Part shown: positions 44,381 through 51,935 of the stretch, piece by piece
Numbering within the stretch: position 1 is the stretch's first letter
How the letters are laid out: each line of letters begins with the position of its first letter
NCBI RefSeq assembly: GCF_900582195.1
Contig: NZ_UTHA01000311.1
Location: 103,402-167,401, forward strand
Reading direction: 5' to 3'
Source of the DNA: Pseudomonas viridiflava
GTDB taxonomy: Bacteria > Pseudomonadota > Gammaproteobacteria > Pseudomonadales > Pseudomonadaceae
Length of the DNA: 64,000 nucleotides
Notes under the pieces: generated by a model
Seen by the model: the letters and a program-made list of their open reading frames with translations, nothing else
What the model was told of the DNA's origin: nothing
Database searches by the model: none
Position numbers and translations under genes: made by a program

Positions 44381-44583
44381 CGCTGGGGTGGGCACCGTGA
44401 AAGCCATTTGGCTCTTACGGTGGCCAGGTCAATCAAATTGCCTGCGTCGGCATCGGTGATGCCGACGTGAATGGCTTTCTGAAGCTCGGCACTGTCGTTT
44501 AGTTTCAGGTAAAAGATCGCAAAGCTTTCATCACAGGGAATGACTTCCTCAATCTGAGGACATTTGAGAACAGTTCTACTCAT
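44377..44583 (-). CDS. Small hypothetical protein
   Basis: This 68-residue frame (MSRTVLKCPQIEEVIPCDESFAIFYL ... ADAGNLIDLATVRAKWLSRC) has plausible amino-acid composition, with acidic and aliphatic content unlike a shadow frame. It overlaps the end of the plus-strand gene at 44195 by 4 bases. The ribosome site is weak. I do not recognise the family. Confidence 0.4.
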   Translation of the reverse strand: MSRTVLKCPQIEEVIPCDESFAIFYLKLNDSAELQKAIHVGITDADAGNLIDLATVRAKWLSRCPPQR

Positions 44584-44614
44584 CTGAATTCAACTCGCTA
44601 GAGGGGACACGCTA

Positions 44615-44656
44615 AACCTGTGGCGAGGGAGCTAGCTTCCTCGCCACAGGTTTTTT
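44615..44656. repeat. Palindromic repeat/possible terminator (ctgtggcgagg family)
   Basis: aacctgtggcgagg/cctcgccacaggtt with a 10-base loop containing agctagct, then a T run on the plus strand. The ctgtggcgaggga...cctcgccacag unit resembles a Pseudomonas intergenic palindrome. It could terminate plus-strand transcripts, or the BRO-N pseudogene from the other side less well. Confidence 0.75.
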
Positions 44657-44667
44657 GTTTATGAGCC

Positions 44668-45179
44668 TTAGCTACAAGTGCTCAGAACCGGATACGGCCG
44701 CTGGCCGCGCATCAACTCCGGCACATCCCGCCATTTGACCCACGCCTGCTGTTGCCAGTGCAGCAGCGGCACGGTGACGCCTGCCCAGTGCATCGAACTC
44801 AGGCTCGGGTGGTTTTCCGCAGGGTTCGATTGGTTTTCGCGCAGCATCGGGATGACTTCATGGCTCAACCACTGGCGCAGGTGACGGTTTTCCGGGACGA
44901 AGTGATGGACGAGCAGGGCGAACAGGCCGGACTCGCTGACCATCGCGCAATCGATGATTTCGCCGTCCCGACGCAGAAGGACATGGCGACGCTGGTCGGG
45001 TCGAGTTTCAGGGTGAGGCGTTCGTTCAGGGGGTAACCCATCAAGCGACCGAGATCTTGCACGCAGAACCAGGCTTCGTGGTCTTGCATGAAGGCGTGGA
45101 GGAAGCGGTTGTGGCGAGTGAAGATGGTGGGGGTGAAGAAAGCGGAGGTTTCAGAAGGAATTTGTACGTGGTTAGGCAT
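44668..45179 (-). pseudogene. BRO-N/antirepressor-like gene with a single-base frameshift
   Basis: The N-terminal part from ATG 45179 (GGAG 7 bases upstream) reads MPNHVQIPSETSAFFTPTIF ... HEAWFCVQDLGRLMGYPLNERLTLKLDP, typical of BRO-N domains. The continuation is in another frame: QRRHVLLRRDGEIIDCAMVSESGLFALLVHHFVPENRHLRQWLSHEVIPML. The switch is at the g-run 44998-45000, where one missing base would restore LDPDQRRHV. BRO-N proteins are phage or virus-type DNA-binding antirepressors, so this may be phage-derived. A sequencing error is an alternative. Confidence 0.8.
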
Positions 45180-45598
45180 TTTTCGACTCCAATATTGAGA
45201 ATAGAGCCACCACTCAAGTGAGTGCGGTCACGCCGTGTTGATATTTATTCCGGCTCCGACACCGGGCCGCTGATTTCGCCGCCGAGAGAAAGCCTATCGG
45301 CTAGCCACCTACTACGCCAAGTCGGCTTTATCGATACCTTCTGTAGGAAAACGAGCTTATCTCTGAAGGCAGCATCTGTAGGAAATGCCTGATTTTGTAG
45401 TGTCGGCAGCAACCGACCGCCCAAGCCGCAGTTTTTCCTTTATCTATTCGGGTCCACGGAATGAACTGCATGAGTGCCATAAGGGCTAAGAGGTCGAGGC
45501 CTGCAATCCGGTAAAAATAATCCTGCGATAAGCGGAGGTTGCAGATATCTCGATCAAGTAATACGTTGTTCCATTGAGTAATACTTTAGGGGTATGAC
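45180..45598. other. 419-base non-coding stretch before the toxin-antitoxin pair
   Basis: No gene with coding character is seen. The sequence has lower GC than the rest of the window. It carries a direct repeat tctgtaggaaa (45340-45350 and 45375-45385), and the operator candidate near its right end. Confidence 0.5.
45557..45584. promoter_or_regulatory. Direct-repeat operator candidate of the toxin-antitoxin operon
   Basis: agtaatac occurs at 45557-45564 and 45577-45584, exactly 20 bases apart (two helical turns), ending 14 bases before the antitoxin ATG. This fits autoregulation by the AbrB-type antitoxin. Confidence 0.5.
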
Positions 45599-45844
45599 AT
45601 GTCGACGACCATGACCAGCAAGGGGCAAGTCACAATCCCCAAGCCAATTCGTGATGCTTTGCATCTTACGCCGGGCTCGGCCATTGAGTTCAGCGTCAAC
45701 GATCATGGCGAAGTGGTTCTGCATAGTGCTAAGCGCGAATCGGGGAAAGCGCGAACTCCTGATCGATTTGATGCCGTAAGGGGCAAAGCCGATATCAAAT
45801 GGCGAACCGATGATTTGATGGCCTTGCTCCGAGGGGATGATTGA
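45599..45844 (+). CDS. vapB: AbrB/MazE-type antitoxin
   Basis: This 81-residue protein has the swapped-hairpin AbrB DNA-binding domain (MTSKGQVTIPKPIRDALHLTPGSAIEFSVNDHGEVVLHSA) and a C-terminal tail that should wrap the toxin (DIKWRTDDLMALLRGDD). It starts at ATG 45599 with aggggt upstream. Its stop overlaps the toxin ATG (TGATG), the usual coupling of type II pairs. The symbol is by analogy. Confidence 0.85.
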   Translation: MSTTMTSKGQVTIPKPIRDALHLTPGSAIEFSVNDHGEVVLHSAKRESGKARTPDRFDAVRGKADIKWRTDDLMALLRGDD

Positions 45845-46245
45845 TGGTGCTGGTCGATACGAATGTGTTGATTGATGTGCTCGAAGACGATCCGGTCTGG
45901 GCCGATTGGTCGATTCAGCAACTTCGTGCTCAATCACTGATCCATGAGTTAGCCATCAATCCGATAGTTTATGCAGAGCTATCACAGACATTTTCGACGT
46001 TTGAGGCATTGGACGGAGTAGTGAGTCAACTGGGATTGGTCATGCAGGAGATTCCTAGACCCGCACTGTTTTTAGCTGGTAAGGCCTTCGTGAAGTATCG
46101 GAAGGTTGGCGGTGGAAAGCATAATGTTCTGGCGGATTTTTTCATCGGAGCACATGCGGCCGTAAAAAAATTACCCTTGTTGACGAGAGACTCCAAGCGT
46201 TACCGCAATTATTTCCCTTCAGTCGAATTGATAACGCCGTCCTGA
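45844..46245 (+). CDS. vapC: PIN-domain ribonuclease toxin (VapC type)
   Basis: This 133-residue PIN domain has the acidic residues expected for Mg2+-dependent RNase activity: Asp in VLVDTNVLIDVLEDDP, Glu in IVYAELSQTF, Asp in VLADFFIGAHA and Asp in LLTRDSKRYRNYFPSV. It starts at ATG 45844, overlapping the antitoxin stop. The first line of evidence for a functional pair is that both frames are intact. The RNA target is unknown. Confidence 0.87.
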   Translation: MVLVDTNVLIDVLEDDPVWADWSIQQLRAQSLIHELAINPIVYAELSQTFSTFEALDGVVSQLGLVMQEIPRPALFLAGKAFVKYRKVGGGKHNVLADFFIGAHAAVKKLPLLTRDSKRYRNYFPSVELITPS

Positions 46246-46280
46246 GCTTATGGATTGCTACACGACGTGCGGTCTCGCAA

Positions 46281-46320
46281 ATCGCCCCGGTAACAATCAC
46301 CTACCGGGGCGATTCTGCTT
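46281..46320 (+). terminator. Terminator after the toxin-antitoxin pair
   Basis: Perfect 12-bp stem atcgccccggta/taccggggcgat with a 9-base loop, followed by a T-rich stretch. It lies 35 bases after the toxin stop. Confidence 0.82.
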
Positions 46321-46500
46321 TAGCGACTCACCTTCCACGCATCCCCAGCCGGCGCCTTGCCATGGTCATACGGCTTGCCAATCCACATATAAACCAGCCC
46401 CAAACCAATCACGATTGCCGTGCTCAACACCATCGCATAGTTCATGTACCACGCCGCATCCGGCGTGCGTGGCCAGGCCATGTTGATGAGAATCAGCGGT
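46320..46500 (-). pseudogene. C-terminal remnant of an APC-type amino acid permease
   Basis: The frame ends NMAWPRTPDAAWYMNYAMVL ... STAIVIGLGLVYMWIGKPYD and HGKAPAGDAWKVSR. It resembles the last two-segment tail of an APC permease, with a final membrane segment. Everything upstream is missing: at about 46500 the sequence switches to a LysR fragment in another frame. The terminator at 46281 lies just past it. Confidence 0.65.
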
Positions 46501-46690
46501 TCACGGACGAAGTTGGCGAGATGATGCTGTCGTGCTCCATCAGTGGACGCTGGGCTGCCAGCCATAAGCGGTGGGGCGAGTGGCTCAGCACTTCGGTCTG
46601 CAAGACGTGGCGGTCTTCGAGACTGGCGAGGATCAACACGCCGACATCGAACTCGCCGCTGACCCGCAAATGTTCGATGTCAGGCCGTTT
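46500..46690 (-). pseudogene. Internal remnant of a LysR-family regulator
   Basis: On the minus strand one frame reads DIEHLRVSGEFDVGVLILAS and LEDRHVLQTEVLSHSPHRLW then LAAQRPLMEHDSII. This resembles part of the effector domain of a LysR regulator. There is no start codon, no HTH and no C-terminus; the frame stops at the junction with the permease remnant. The plus-strand open frame across this region is a shadow. Confidence 0.55.
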
Positions 46691-46812
46691 TTGCGAAGGG
46701 GCTGCGCGTCCTGAGCAACATCTGGAAGCACACTCGCAGGTCGGACAGGGGCACTTTCGAACTAGGCTGAGGGCCTTATAGATCCGGATAACCCCTGTTT
46801 TGGAGGCGGAAC

Positions 46813-47535
46813 ATGAACACCCGTGGATTGCTCGATCAACTGCTCAAATCTGGCCAGGATCTGTTGCAGAACAAGGCTGGCGGAACGCAGAACAAACCGG
46901 CGGCCGGTGGCTTGGGCGGTTTGCTCGGCGGCGCTTCTGGCTCCGGTGGCCTCGGCAGTCTGTTGTCAGGTGCAGGTGGTGGTGCATTGGCCGCAGGTGC
47001 GATGGGCTTGCTGCTTGGTAACAAGAAAGTGCGCAAGGTCGGCGGCAAAGTCGCGATTTACGGCGGGCTCGCGGCTCTGGGTGTGCTGGCGTACAAGGCT
47101 TACGGCAACTACAACGCGCAAAAAGGCACCGCCCCACAAAGTGAACCGCAAACCCTCGATCGTCTGCCACCGGCGCAGGCCGAACAACACAGCCAGGCCA
47201 TTCTCAAGGCGCTGGTCGCTGCTGCCAAAGCTGACGGCCATATCGATGACCGCGAACGTGAGCTGATCGAAGGCGAATTCACCAAACTCGATAACGACCA
47301 GGAACTGCAGCACTGGCTGCACGCCGAACTCAACAAACCCCTCGACCCCACCGACGTCGCCCGCGCCGCGAGCACGCCGGAAATTGCGGCGGAGATGTAT
47401 ATCGCCAGTGTGATGTTGGTGGACGAGGAGAACTTCATGGAGAAGAGCTATCTGGATGAACTGGCGCGCCAGTTGAAGCTCGAGCCGGGGTTGAAGTCGG
47501 AACTGGAGAAGCAGGTGCGCATCGCATCGGTGTAA
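46813..47535 (+). CDS. DUF533/TerB-like protein (YebE family)
   Basis: This 240-residue protein has an N-terminal Gly-rich hydrophobic region (residues ~30-95; GGLGGLLGGASGSGGLG, then ALAAGAMGLLLGNKK and VAIYGGLAALGVLAYKAY) followed by an acidic TerB-like helical domain (LKALVAAAKADGHIDDRERELIEGEF ... AEMYIASVMLVDEENFMEKSYLDEL). It is probably membrane-associated. The function is not known; relatives respond to envelope stress. Start ATG 46813 has TGGAGG upstream. Confidence 0.9.
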   Translation: MNTRGLLDQLLKSGQDLLQNKAGGTQNKPAAGGLGGLLGGASGSGGLGSLLSGAGGGALAAGAMGLLLGNKKVRKVGGKVAIYGGLAALGVLAYKAYGNYNAQKGTAPQSEPQTLDRLPPAQAEQHSQAILKALVAAAKADGHIDDRERELIEGEFTKLDNDQELQHWLHAELNKPLDPTDVARAASTPEIAAEMYIASVMLVDEENFMEKSYLDELARQLKLEPGLKSELEKQVRIASV

Positions 47536-47548
47536 ACCCGGCTGGCCC

Positions 47549-47613
47549 TTCCGCGAGCAAGCTCGCTCTCACAGGGGATTGCGTACCAATGTGGGAGCGA
47601 GCTTGCTCGCGAA
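47549..47613. repeat. REP inverted pair, copy 6
   Basis: ttccgcgagcaagctcgctc... (a degenerate arm with one extra base and a ctctcaca end) and tgtgggagcgagcttgctcg..., 16 bases apart. Confidence 0.88.
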
Positions 47614-47790
47614 GGCATTTTCCGCCGCACAGCAAAAGCAATGACCGATCCACCGCCCCTTTTTGCCATTATTCCACTGGTACGCCCACCCCAAATTATC
47701 GGACAGTCCCACCCCAGAGCCTTGCCGCCAACCACGTCGGACAGGCCCGAGGGTTAAAAAGCGTCTTATAAATGAAACACCGCCCTCGGC

Positions 47791-47796
47791 TATACT
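47791..47796 (+). promoter_or_regulatory. Putative -10 element of the wsp operon promoter
   Basis: tatact lies 32 bases before the wspA GTG. The expected -35 position (47768-47773, ataaat) is poor, so an activator or an alternative element may be needed. Confidence 0.4.
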
Positions 47797-47828
47797 CCCC
47801 GCATTTCGATCAGGCACGAGGAATCACT

Positions 47829-49451
47829 GTGAAGAACTGGACGTTGCGCCAACGCATTTTGGCGAGCTTTGCGGTGATTATCGCCATCATGTTGCTGATG
47901 GTCGTCGTTTCGTATTCACGGCTGTTGAAGATCGAAGCCAGTGAAAACAGCGTGCGTGATGACGCAATTCCCGGCGTCTATTACAGCTCGATGATCCGTG
48001 GCGCCTGGGTCGACAGCTATCTGCAGACCCAGGAACTGCTCGGGCTCAAGGAAGGTCAGGGGATTTCCAGCGAGGACGCGGCCGACTACAAGGCGTTCGA
48101 GGCGCGTTTGCAGGAGCAGATGGCGAACTATCGCAAGACCATGGCCACCGACGAGGACCGTACCGAGTTCGCCGCCTTCGAGAAATACCACGACGCCTAC
48201 ATCCAGATTCAGGATGCCGTGCTGGATCTGCACAAGCGCAATCTGGAAGCAGATGCAGTCAAGATGTTCGACGACAAGCTCACGCCTGCCTGGTATTCCG
48301 GGCGCATGAAGCTCAACGACATCATCGGCGAAAACAAGAAAGTCGCCGACCAGGCCATGAACAATATCGACGATGCAGTCGCGGCAGCCAAAGTCAGCAT
48401 GTTCATTTCCCTGTTGGTTGCTGTGCTCGCCGCCGGCCTGTGCGGCCTGTTGTTGATGCGCGCGATCATGGCGCCGATGAACCGCATCGTGCAGATCCTC
48501 GAAACCATGCGCACCGGTGACCTCAGTTCGCGGCTCAACCTCGACCGCAAGGACGAGTTCGGCGCCGTCGAAACCGGCTTCAACGACATGATGACCGAGC
48601 TGACCGCGCTGGTGTCCCAGGCGCAGCGCTCGTCGGTGCAGGTGACCACCTCGGTGACAGAGATCGCCGCCACCTCCAAGCAACAACAAGCCACCGCTAC
48701 CGAAACTGCCGCGACCACCACAGAAATCGGCGCGACGTCCCGCGAGATTGCGGCCACCTCGCGCGATCTGGTGCGCACCATGACCGAAGTGTCCACCGCC
48801 GCCGATCAGGCTTCGGTGCTGGCTGGCTCCGGCCAGCAAGGCCTGGCGCGCATGGAAGACACCATGCACTCGGTGATGGGCGCGGCGGATCTGGTCAACG
48901 CCAAACTGGCGATCCTTAATGAGAAGGCCGGCAACATCAATCAGGTGGTGGTGACCATCGTCAAGGTTGCCGATCAGACCAACCTGTTGTCGCTCAACGC
49001 CGCGATTGAAGCCGAAAAGGCCGGTGAATACGGTCGCGGTTTTGCCGTGGTCGCCACCGAAGTGCGGCGTCTGGCGGATCAGACCGCTGTCGCCACGTAT
49101 GACATCGAACAAATGGTTCGCGAGATCCAGTCGGCGGTGTCGGCGGGTGTCATGGGCATGGACAAGTTCTCCGAAGAGGTGCGCCGGGGTATGTCTGAAG
49201 TGCAGCAGGTTGGCGAGCAGTTGTCGCAGATCATCCATCAAGTGCAGGCGCTGGCGCCGCGGGTGTTGATGGTCAACGAAGGCATGCAGGCGCAGGCCAC
49301 CGGTGCGGAGCAGATCAACCACGCGCTGGTGCAGTTGGGCGATGCCAGCAGCCAGACCGTCGAGTCGTTGCGTCAGGCCAGTTTCGCCATCGACGAACTG
49401 AGCCAGGTGGCCGTCGGGCTGCGCAGCGGCGTTTCGCGATTTAAAGTCTGA
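47829..49451 (+). CDS. wspA: Wsp-system methyl-accepting chemotaxis-like receptor
   Basis: This 540-residue receptor is the input of the surface-sensing pathway. It has membrane segments at ~7-30 and ~185-210, a helical periplasmic domain between them, a HAMP domain (MRAIMAPMNRIVQILETMRTGDLSSRLN) and a methyl-accepting signalling region with the conserved tip DQTNLLSLNAAIEAEKAGEYGRGFAVVATEVRRLADQTA. It starts at GTG 47829 with GAGGA upstream. It overlaps wspB by one base (TGATG). In known systems it localises laterally and is methylated by WspC and demethylated by WspF. Confidence 0.96.
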   Translation: MKNWTLRQRILASFAVIIAIMLLMVVVSYSRLLKIEASENSVRDDAIPGVYYSSMIRGAWVDSYLQTQELLGLKEGQGISSEDAADYKAFEARLQEQMANYRKTMATDEDRTEFAAFEKYHDAYIQIQDAVLDLHKRNLEADAVKMFDDKLTPAWYSGRMKLNDIIGENKKVADQAMNNIDDAVAAAKVSMFISLLVAVLAAGLCGLLLMRAIMAPMNRIVQILETMRTGDLSSRLNLDRKDEFGAVETGFNDMMTELTALVSQAQRSSVQVTTSVTEIAATSKQQQATATETAATTTEIGATSREIAATSRDLVRTMTEVSTAADQASVLAGSGQQGLARMEDTMHSVMGAADLVNAKLAILNEKAGNINQVVVTIVKVADQTNLLSLNAAIEAEKAGEYGRGFAVVATEVRRLADQTAVATYDIEQMVREIQSAVSAGVMGMDKFSEEVRRGMSEVQQVGEQLSQIIHQVQALAPRVLMVNEGMQAQATGAEQINHALVQLGDASSQTVESLRQASFAIDELSQVAVGLRSGVSRFKV

Positions 49452-49987
49452 TGAGCGAAATCATCGCCAAACGCAGCGCCACGCAGGTGGCGAAGCCGGC
49501 GTTGTTCCTGCTGTTTCGCATCGGTAGCGAACGTTACGCCCTGCGCGCCACTGAAGTCGCGGAAGTGCTGCCGCGCCTGCCGTTGAAGCCGATCGCCCGG
49601 GCGCCGCAGTGGGTCGCTGGAGTTTTTGCCTATCGCGGTGCGGTGGTGCCGGTGATCGACCTCAGTGCGCTGACCTTCGGTCATCCCGCCGAGGCGCGCA
49701 CCAGCACGCGGCTGGTGCTGGTCAATTATCAGCCGGATGAATCGCAATCCGCGCAATGGCTCGGGCTGATTCTGGAACAGGCCACCGACACCCTGCGTTG
49801 CCATCCGCATGAGTTTCAGCCTTACGGCCTCGACAACCGCGAGGCGCCTTACCTCGGCCCGGTGCGTGAAGATGCCCAGGGATTGGTGCAATGGGTGCGG
49901 GTCAATGACTTGCTCGATGACGCCGTGCGCAGATTGCTGTTCCCCGATCCGCCGCTGAGTCCAACGCAGCTTGAGGCGCAATCATGA
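49451..49987 (+). CDS. wspB: CheW-like adaptor protein
   Basis: This 178-residue CheW domain has FLLFRIGSERYALRATEVAEVLPRLPLKPIARAPQWVAGVFAYRGAVVPVIDLSAL. It couples WspA to the kinase WspE. It is one of two CheW proteins in the operon (the other is WspD). ATG 49451 overlaps the wspA stop, and its own stop overlaps the wspC ATG. Confidence 0.95.
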   Translation: MSEIIAKRSATQVAKPALFLLFRIGSERYALRATEVAEVLPRLPLKPIARAPQWVAGVFAYRGAVVPVIDLSALTFGHPAEARTSTRLVLVNYQPDESQSAQWLGLILEQATDTLRCHPHEFQPYGLDNREAPYLGPVREDAQGLVQWVRVNDLLDDAVRRLLFPDPPLSPTQLEAQS

Positions 49988-51255
49988 GCAGTGATCAGCG
50001 CTTTTTCGACTTTCTCAAGGAGCGCATCGGCCTCGATGTAACGTCGGTCGGCCCGGCGATCATCGAGCGGGCCGTGCGCCAGCGCACAACGCTCTCGCAA
50101 GCGGCACATGCCGATGAGTATTGGCAGCTGCTGCAAGGCTCGCGGGATGAACAACAAGCGCTGATCGAAGCGGTGATCGTTCCGGAAACGTGGTTTTTCC
50201 GCTACCCGGAATCCTTCGCCACGCTGGGCAAACTGGCGCGCAATCGCCTTGCTGAACTGAACAACATGCGCGCACTGCGCATTCTCAGCCTGCCGTGCTC
50301 CACCGGCGAAGAACCCTATTCGATTGCCATGGCTTTGCTCGATGCCGGGCTTCAACCCCATCAGTTCAAGGTCGATGGCATGGACGTCAGCCCACTCTCG
50401 GTGGACAAGGCCCGGCGTGCGTTGTATGGAAAAAACTCGTTTCGCGGCCAGGATCTGGACTTTCGCGAACGGCATTTCACCCCAGAGCAGGACGGCCATC
50501 GGGTCAACGAGAACGTGCGTGAGCAGGTGCGCTTGCAGGTCGGCAATGTACTCGATCCGGCGCTATTGGCCAGTGAGCCAGCGTTCGATTTCGTGTTCTG
50601 CCGCAACCTGCTGATCTATTTCGATCAGCCGACGCAAAAGCTGGTGTTCGAGGTGCTCAAGCGCCTGACGCACTTCGATGGCGTGCTGTTTATCGGCCCG
50701 GCCGAGGGCAGTCTGCTTGGGCGGTTGGGCATGCGTTCGATCGGCATCCCGCAATCCTTCGCCTTCAGCCGCCACAGTGATCCGCATCCCGAACCGCTGC
50801 CGACACCCAAACCGGTCGCGGTGCCGCTCAGCCAACCACTGCGCAGTCCGCCACCGGCGGTTTTGCGCACTCGACCGTTTGCCGCAGTGACCCCACTGCC
50901 GATTGCCAGCAAAAGTGCGAACCCGGACGCCGCGACGTTGCTGGCCAACATCGCCGCGCTGGCCAACGAAGGCAAAAGCGCCGAGGCCCGCGCCGCGTGC
51001 GAACAGTATTTACGTAGCCATGAACCGGTGGCGCAGGTGTTTTACTGGCTCGGCCTGCTCAGCGACGTCGCCGGCTTGACCCTCGAAGCTCAGGGCTTCT
51101 ATCGCAAAGCCTTGTACCTTGAACCGCAACATCCCGAAGCGTTGATGCACCTGGCCGCGCTGCTGCAGGCCCAGGGCGACACGACGGGTGCCAGACGATT
51201 GCAGGAGCGCGCCGCCCGCAGCGGACGCACCGCCGACAGTGAGCGCAAACGATGA
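49984..51255 (+). CDS. wspC: CheR-type receptor methyltransferase with TPR tail
   Basis: This 423-residue protein has an N-terminal CheR helical domain, a SAM-binding catalytic domain (ETWFFRYPESF, LRILSLPCSTGEEPYSIAMAL, FDFVFCRNLLIYFDQPTQKLV), a Pro-rich linker (~265-310) and C-terminal TPR-like helices (VAQVFYWLGLLSDVAGLTLEAQGFYRKALYLEPQHPEALMHLAALL). It methylates glutamates of WspA and raises pathway activity. It overlaps wspB and wspD by ATGA junctions. Confidence 0.95.
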   Translation: MSSDQRFFDFLKERIGLDVTSVGPAIIERAVRQRTTLSQAAHADEYWQLLQGSRDEQQALIEAVIVPETWFFRYPESFATLGKLARNRLAELNNMRALRILSLPCSTGEEPYSIAMALLDAGLQPHQFKVDGMDVSPLSVDKARRALYGKNSFRGQDLDFRERHFTPEQDGHRVNENVREQVRLQVGNVLDPALLASEPAFDFVFCRNLLIYFDQPTQKLVFEVLKRLTHFDGVLFIGPAEGSLLGRLGMRSIGIPQSFAFSRHSDPHPEPLPTPKPVAVPLSQPLRSPPPAVLRTRPFAAVTPLPIASKSANPDAATLLANIAALANEGKSAEARAACEQYLRSHEPVAQVFYWLGLLSDVAGLTLEAQGFYRKALYLEPQHPEALMHLAALLQAQGDTTGARRLQERAARSGRTADSERKR

Positions 51256-51935
51256 TCCCGTCCGACACCTTGAACGTCACCCACGAAGACGCCCGGGCCA
51301 TCGATGATTGCTGGAACCGCATCGGCATCCATGGCGACAAGTCCTGTCCGCTGCTGGAAGAACACATTCATTGCCGCAATTGCTCGGTGTATTCCGCCGC
51401 CGCCACGCGCCTGCTCGACCGTTATGCGTTGCAGCAGGACGAGCGCGATCCGGTAGCGATCGCCGTGGAAAGCGATGTGAAAACCCGCTCGCTGCTGATG
51501 TTCCGGCTCGGCGAAGAATGGCTGGGGCTGGCGACGCGCAGCCTCGTTGAAGTCGCGCCGCTGCAGGCGATTCACTCGTTGCCGCACCAGCGCTCGCGCG
51601 CCTTGCTCGGTGTGGCCAATGTGCGCGGCGCACTGGTGGCGTGCCTGTCGCTGGTTGAGTTGCTTGATCTGGATGGCAACGCTGCGCCAGCCACCGGCGC
51701 GCGCATCATGCCGCGCATGTTGATCATCGCCGCCCATGGCGGGCCGGTGGTGGTGCCGGTGGATGAGGTTGACGGCATTCATGCCATCGACGAGCGCATT
51801 CTCGATGCCGCATCGCAATCCGGCGCGCAAACCAGTGCCAAATATACCCGGGGGGTTCTGCAATATCGCGGTCGTAGCCTGCGTTGGCTGGATGAAGATC
51901 AACTGTTGTCCGCCGTGACCCGGAGCCTCACATGA
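51252..51935 (+). CDS. wspD: Second CheW-like adaptor protein
   Basis: This 227-residue protein has a ~70-residue N-terminal extension with a Cys/His cluster (DKSCPLLEEHIHCRNCSVY) and a CheW domain (LLMFRLGEEWLGLATRSLVEVAPLQAIHSLPHQRSRALLGVANVRGALVACLSLVELL). It is paired with WspB in receptor-kinase coupling. ATG 51252 overlaps the wspC stop, and the wspE ATG overlaps its stop. Confidence 0.94.
   Translation: MIPSDTLNVTHEDARAIDDCWNRIGIHGDKSCPLLEEHIHCRNCSVYSAAATRLLDRYALQQDERDPVAIAVESDVKTRSLLMFRLGEEWLGLATRSLVEVAPLQAIHSLPHQRSRALLGVANVRGALVACLSLVELLDLDGNAAPATGARIMPRMLIIAAHGGPVVVPVDEVDGIHAIDERILDAASQSGAQTSAKYTRGVLQYRGRSLRWLDEDQLLSAVTRSLT

Noticed and set aside
44090..44407. 105-codon minus-strand frame opposite the small gene at 44195
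   Set aside because: Proline/histidine-rich shadow without a ribosome site.
46362..46781. 139-codon plus-strand frame as a gene
   Set aside because: The minus strand carries recognisable permease and LysR remnants in this stretch; the plus-strand frame is their shadow.
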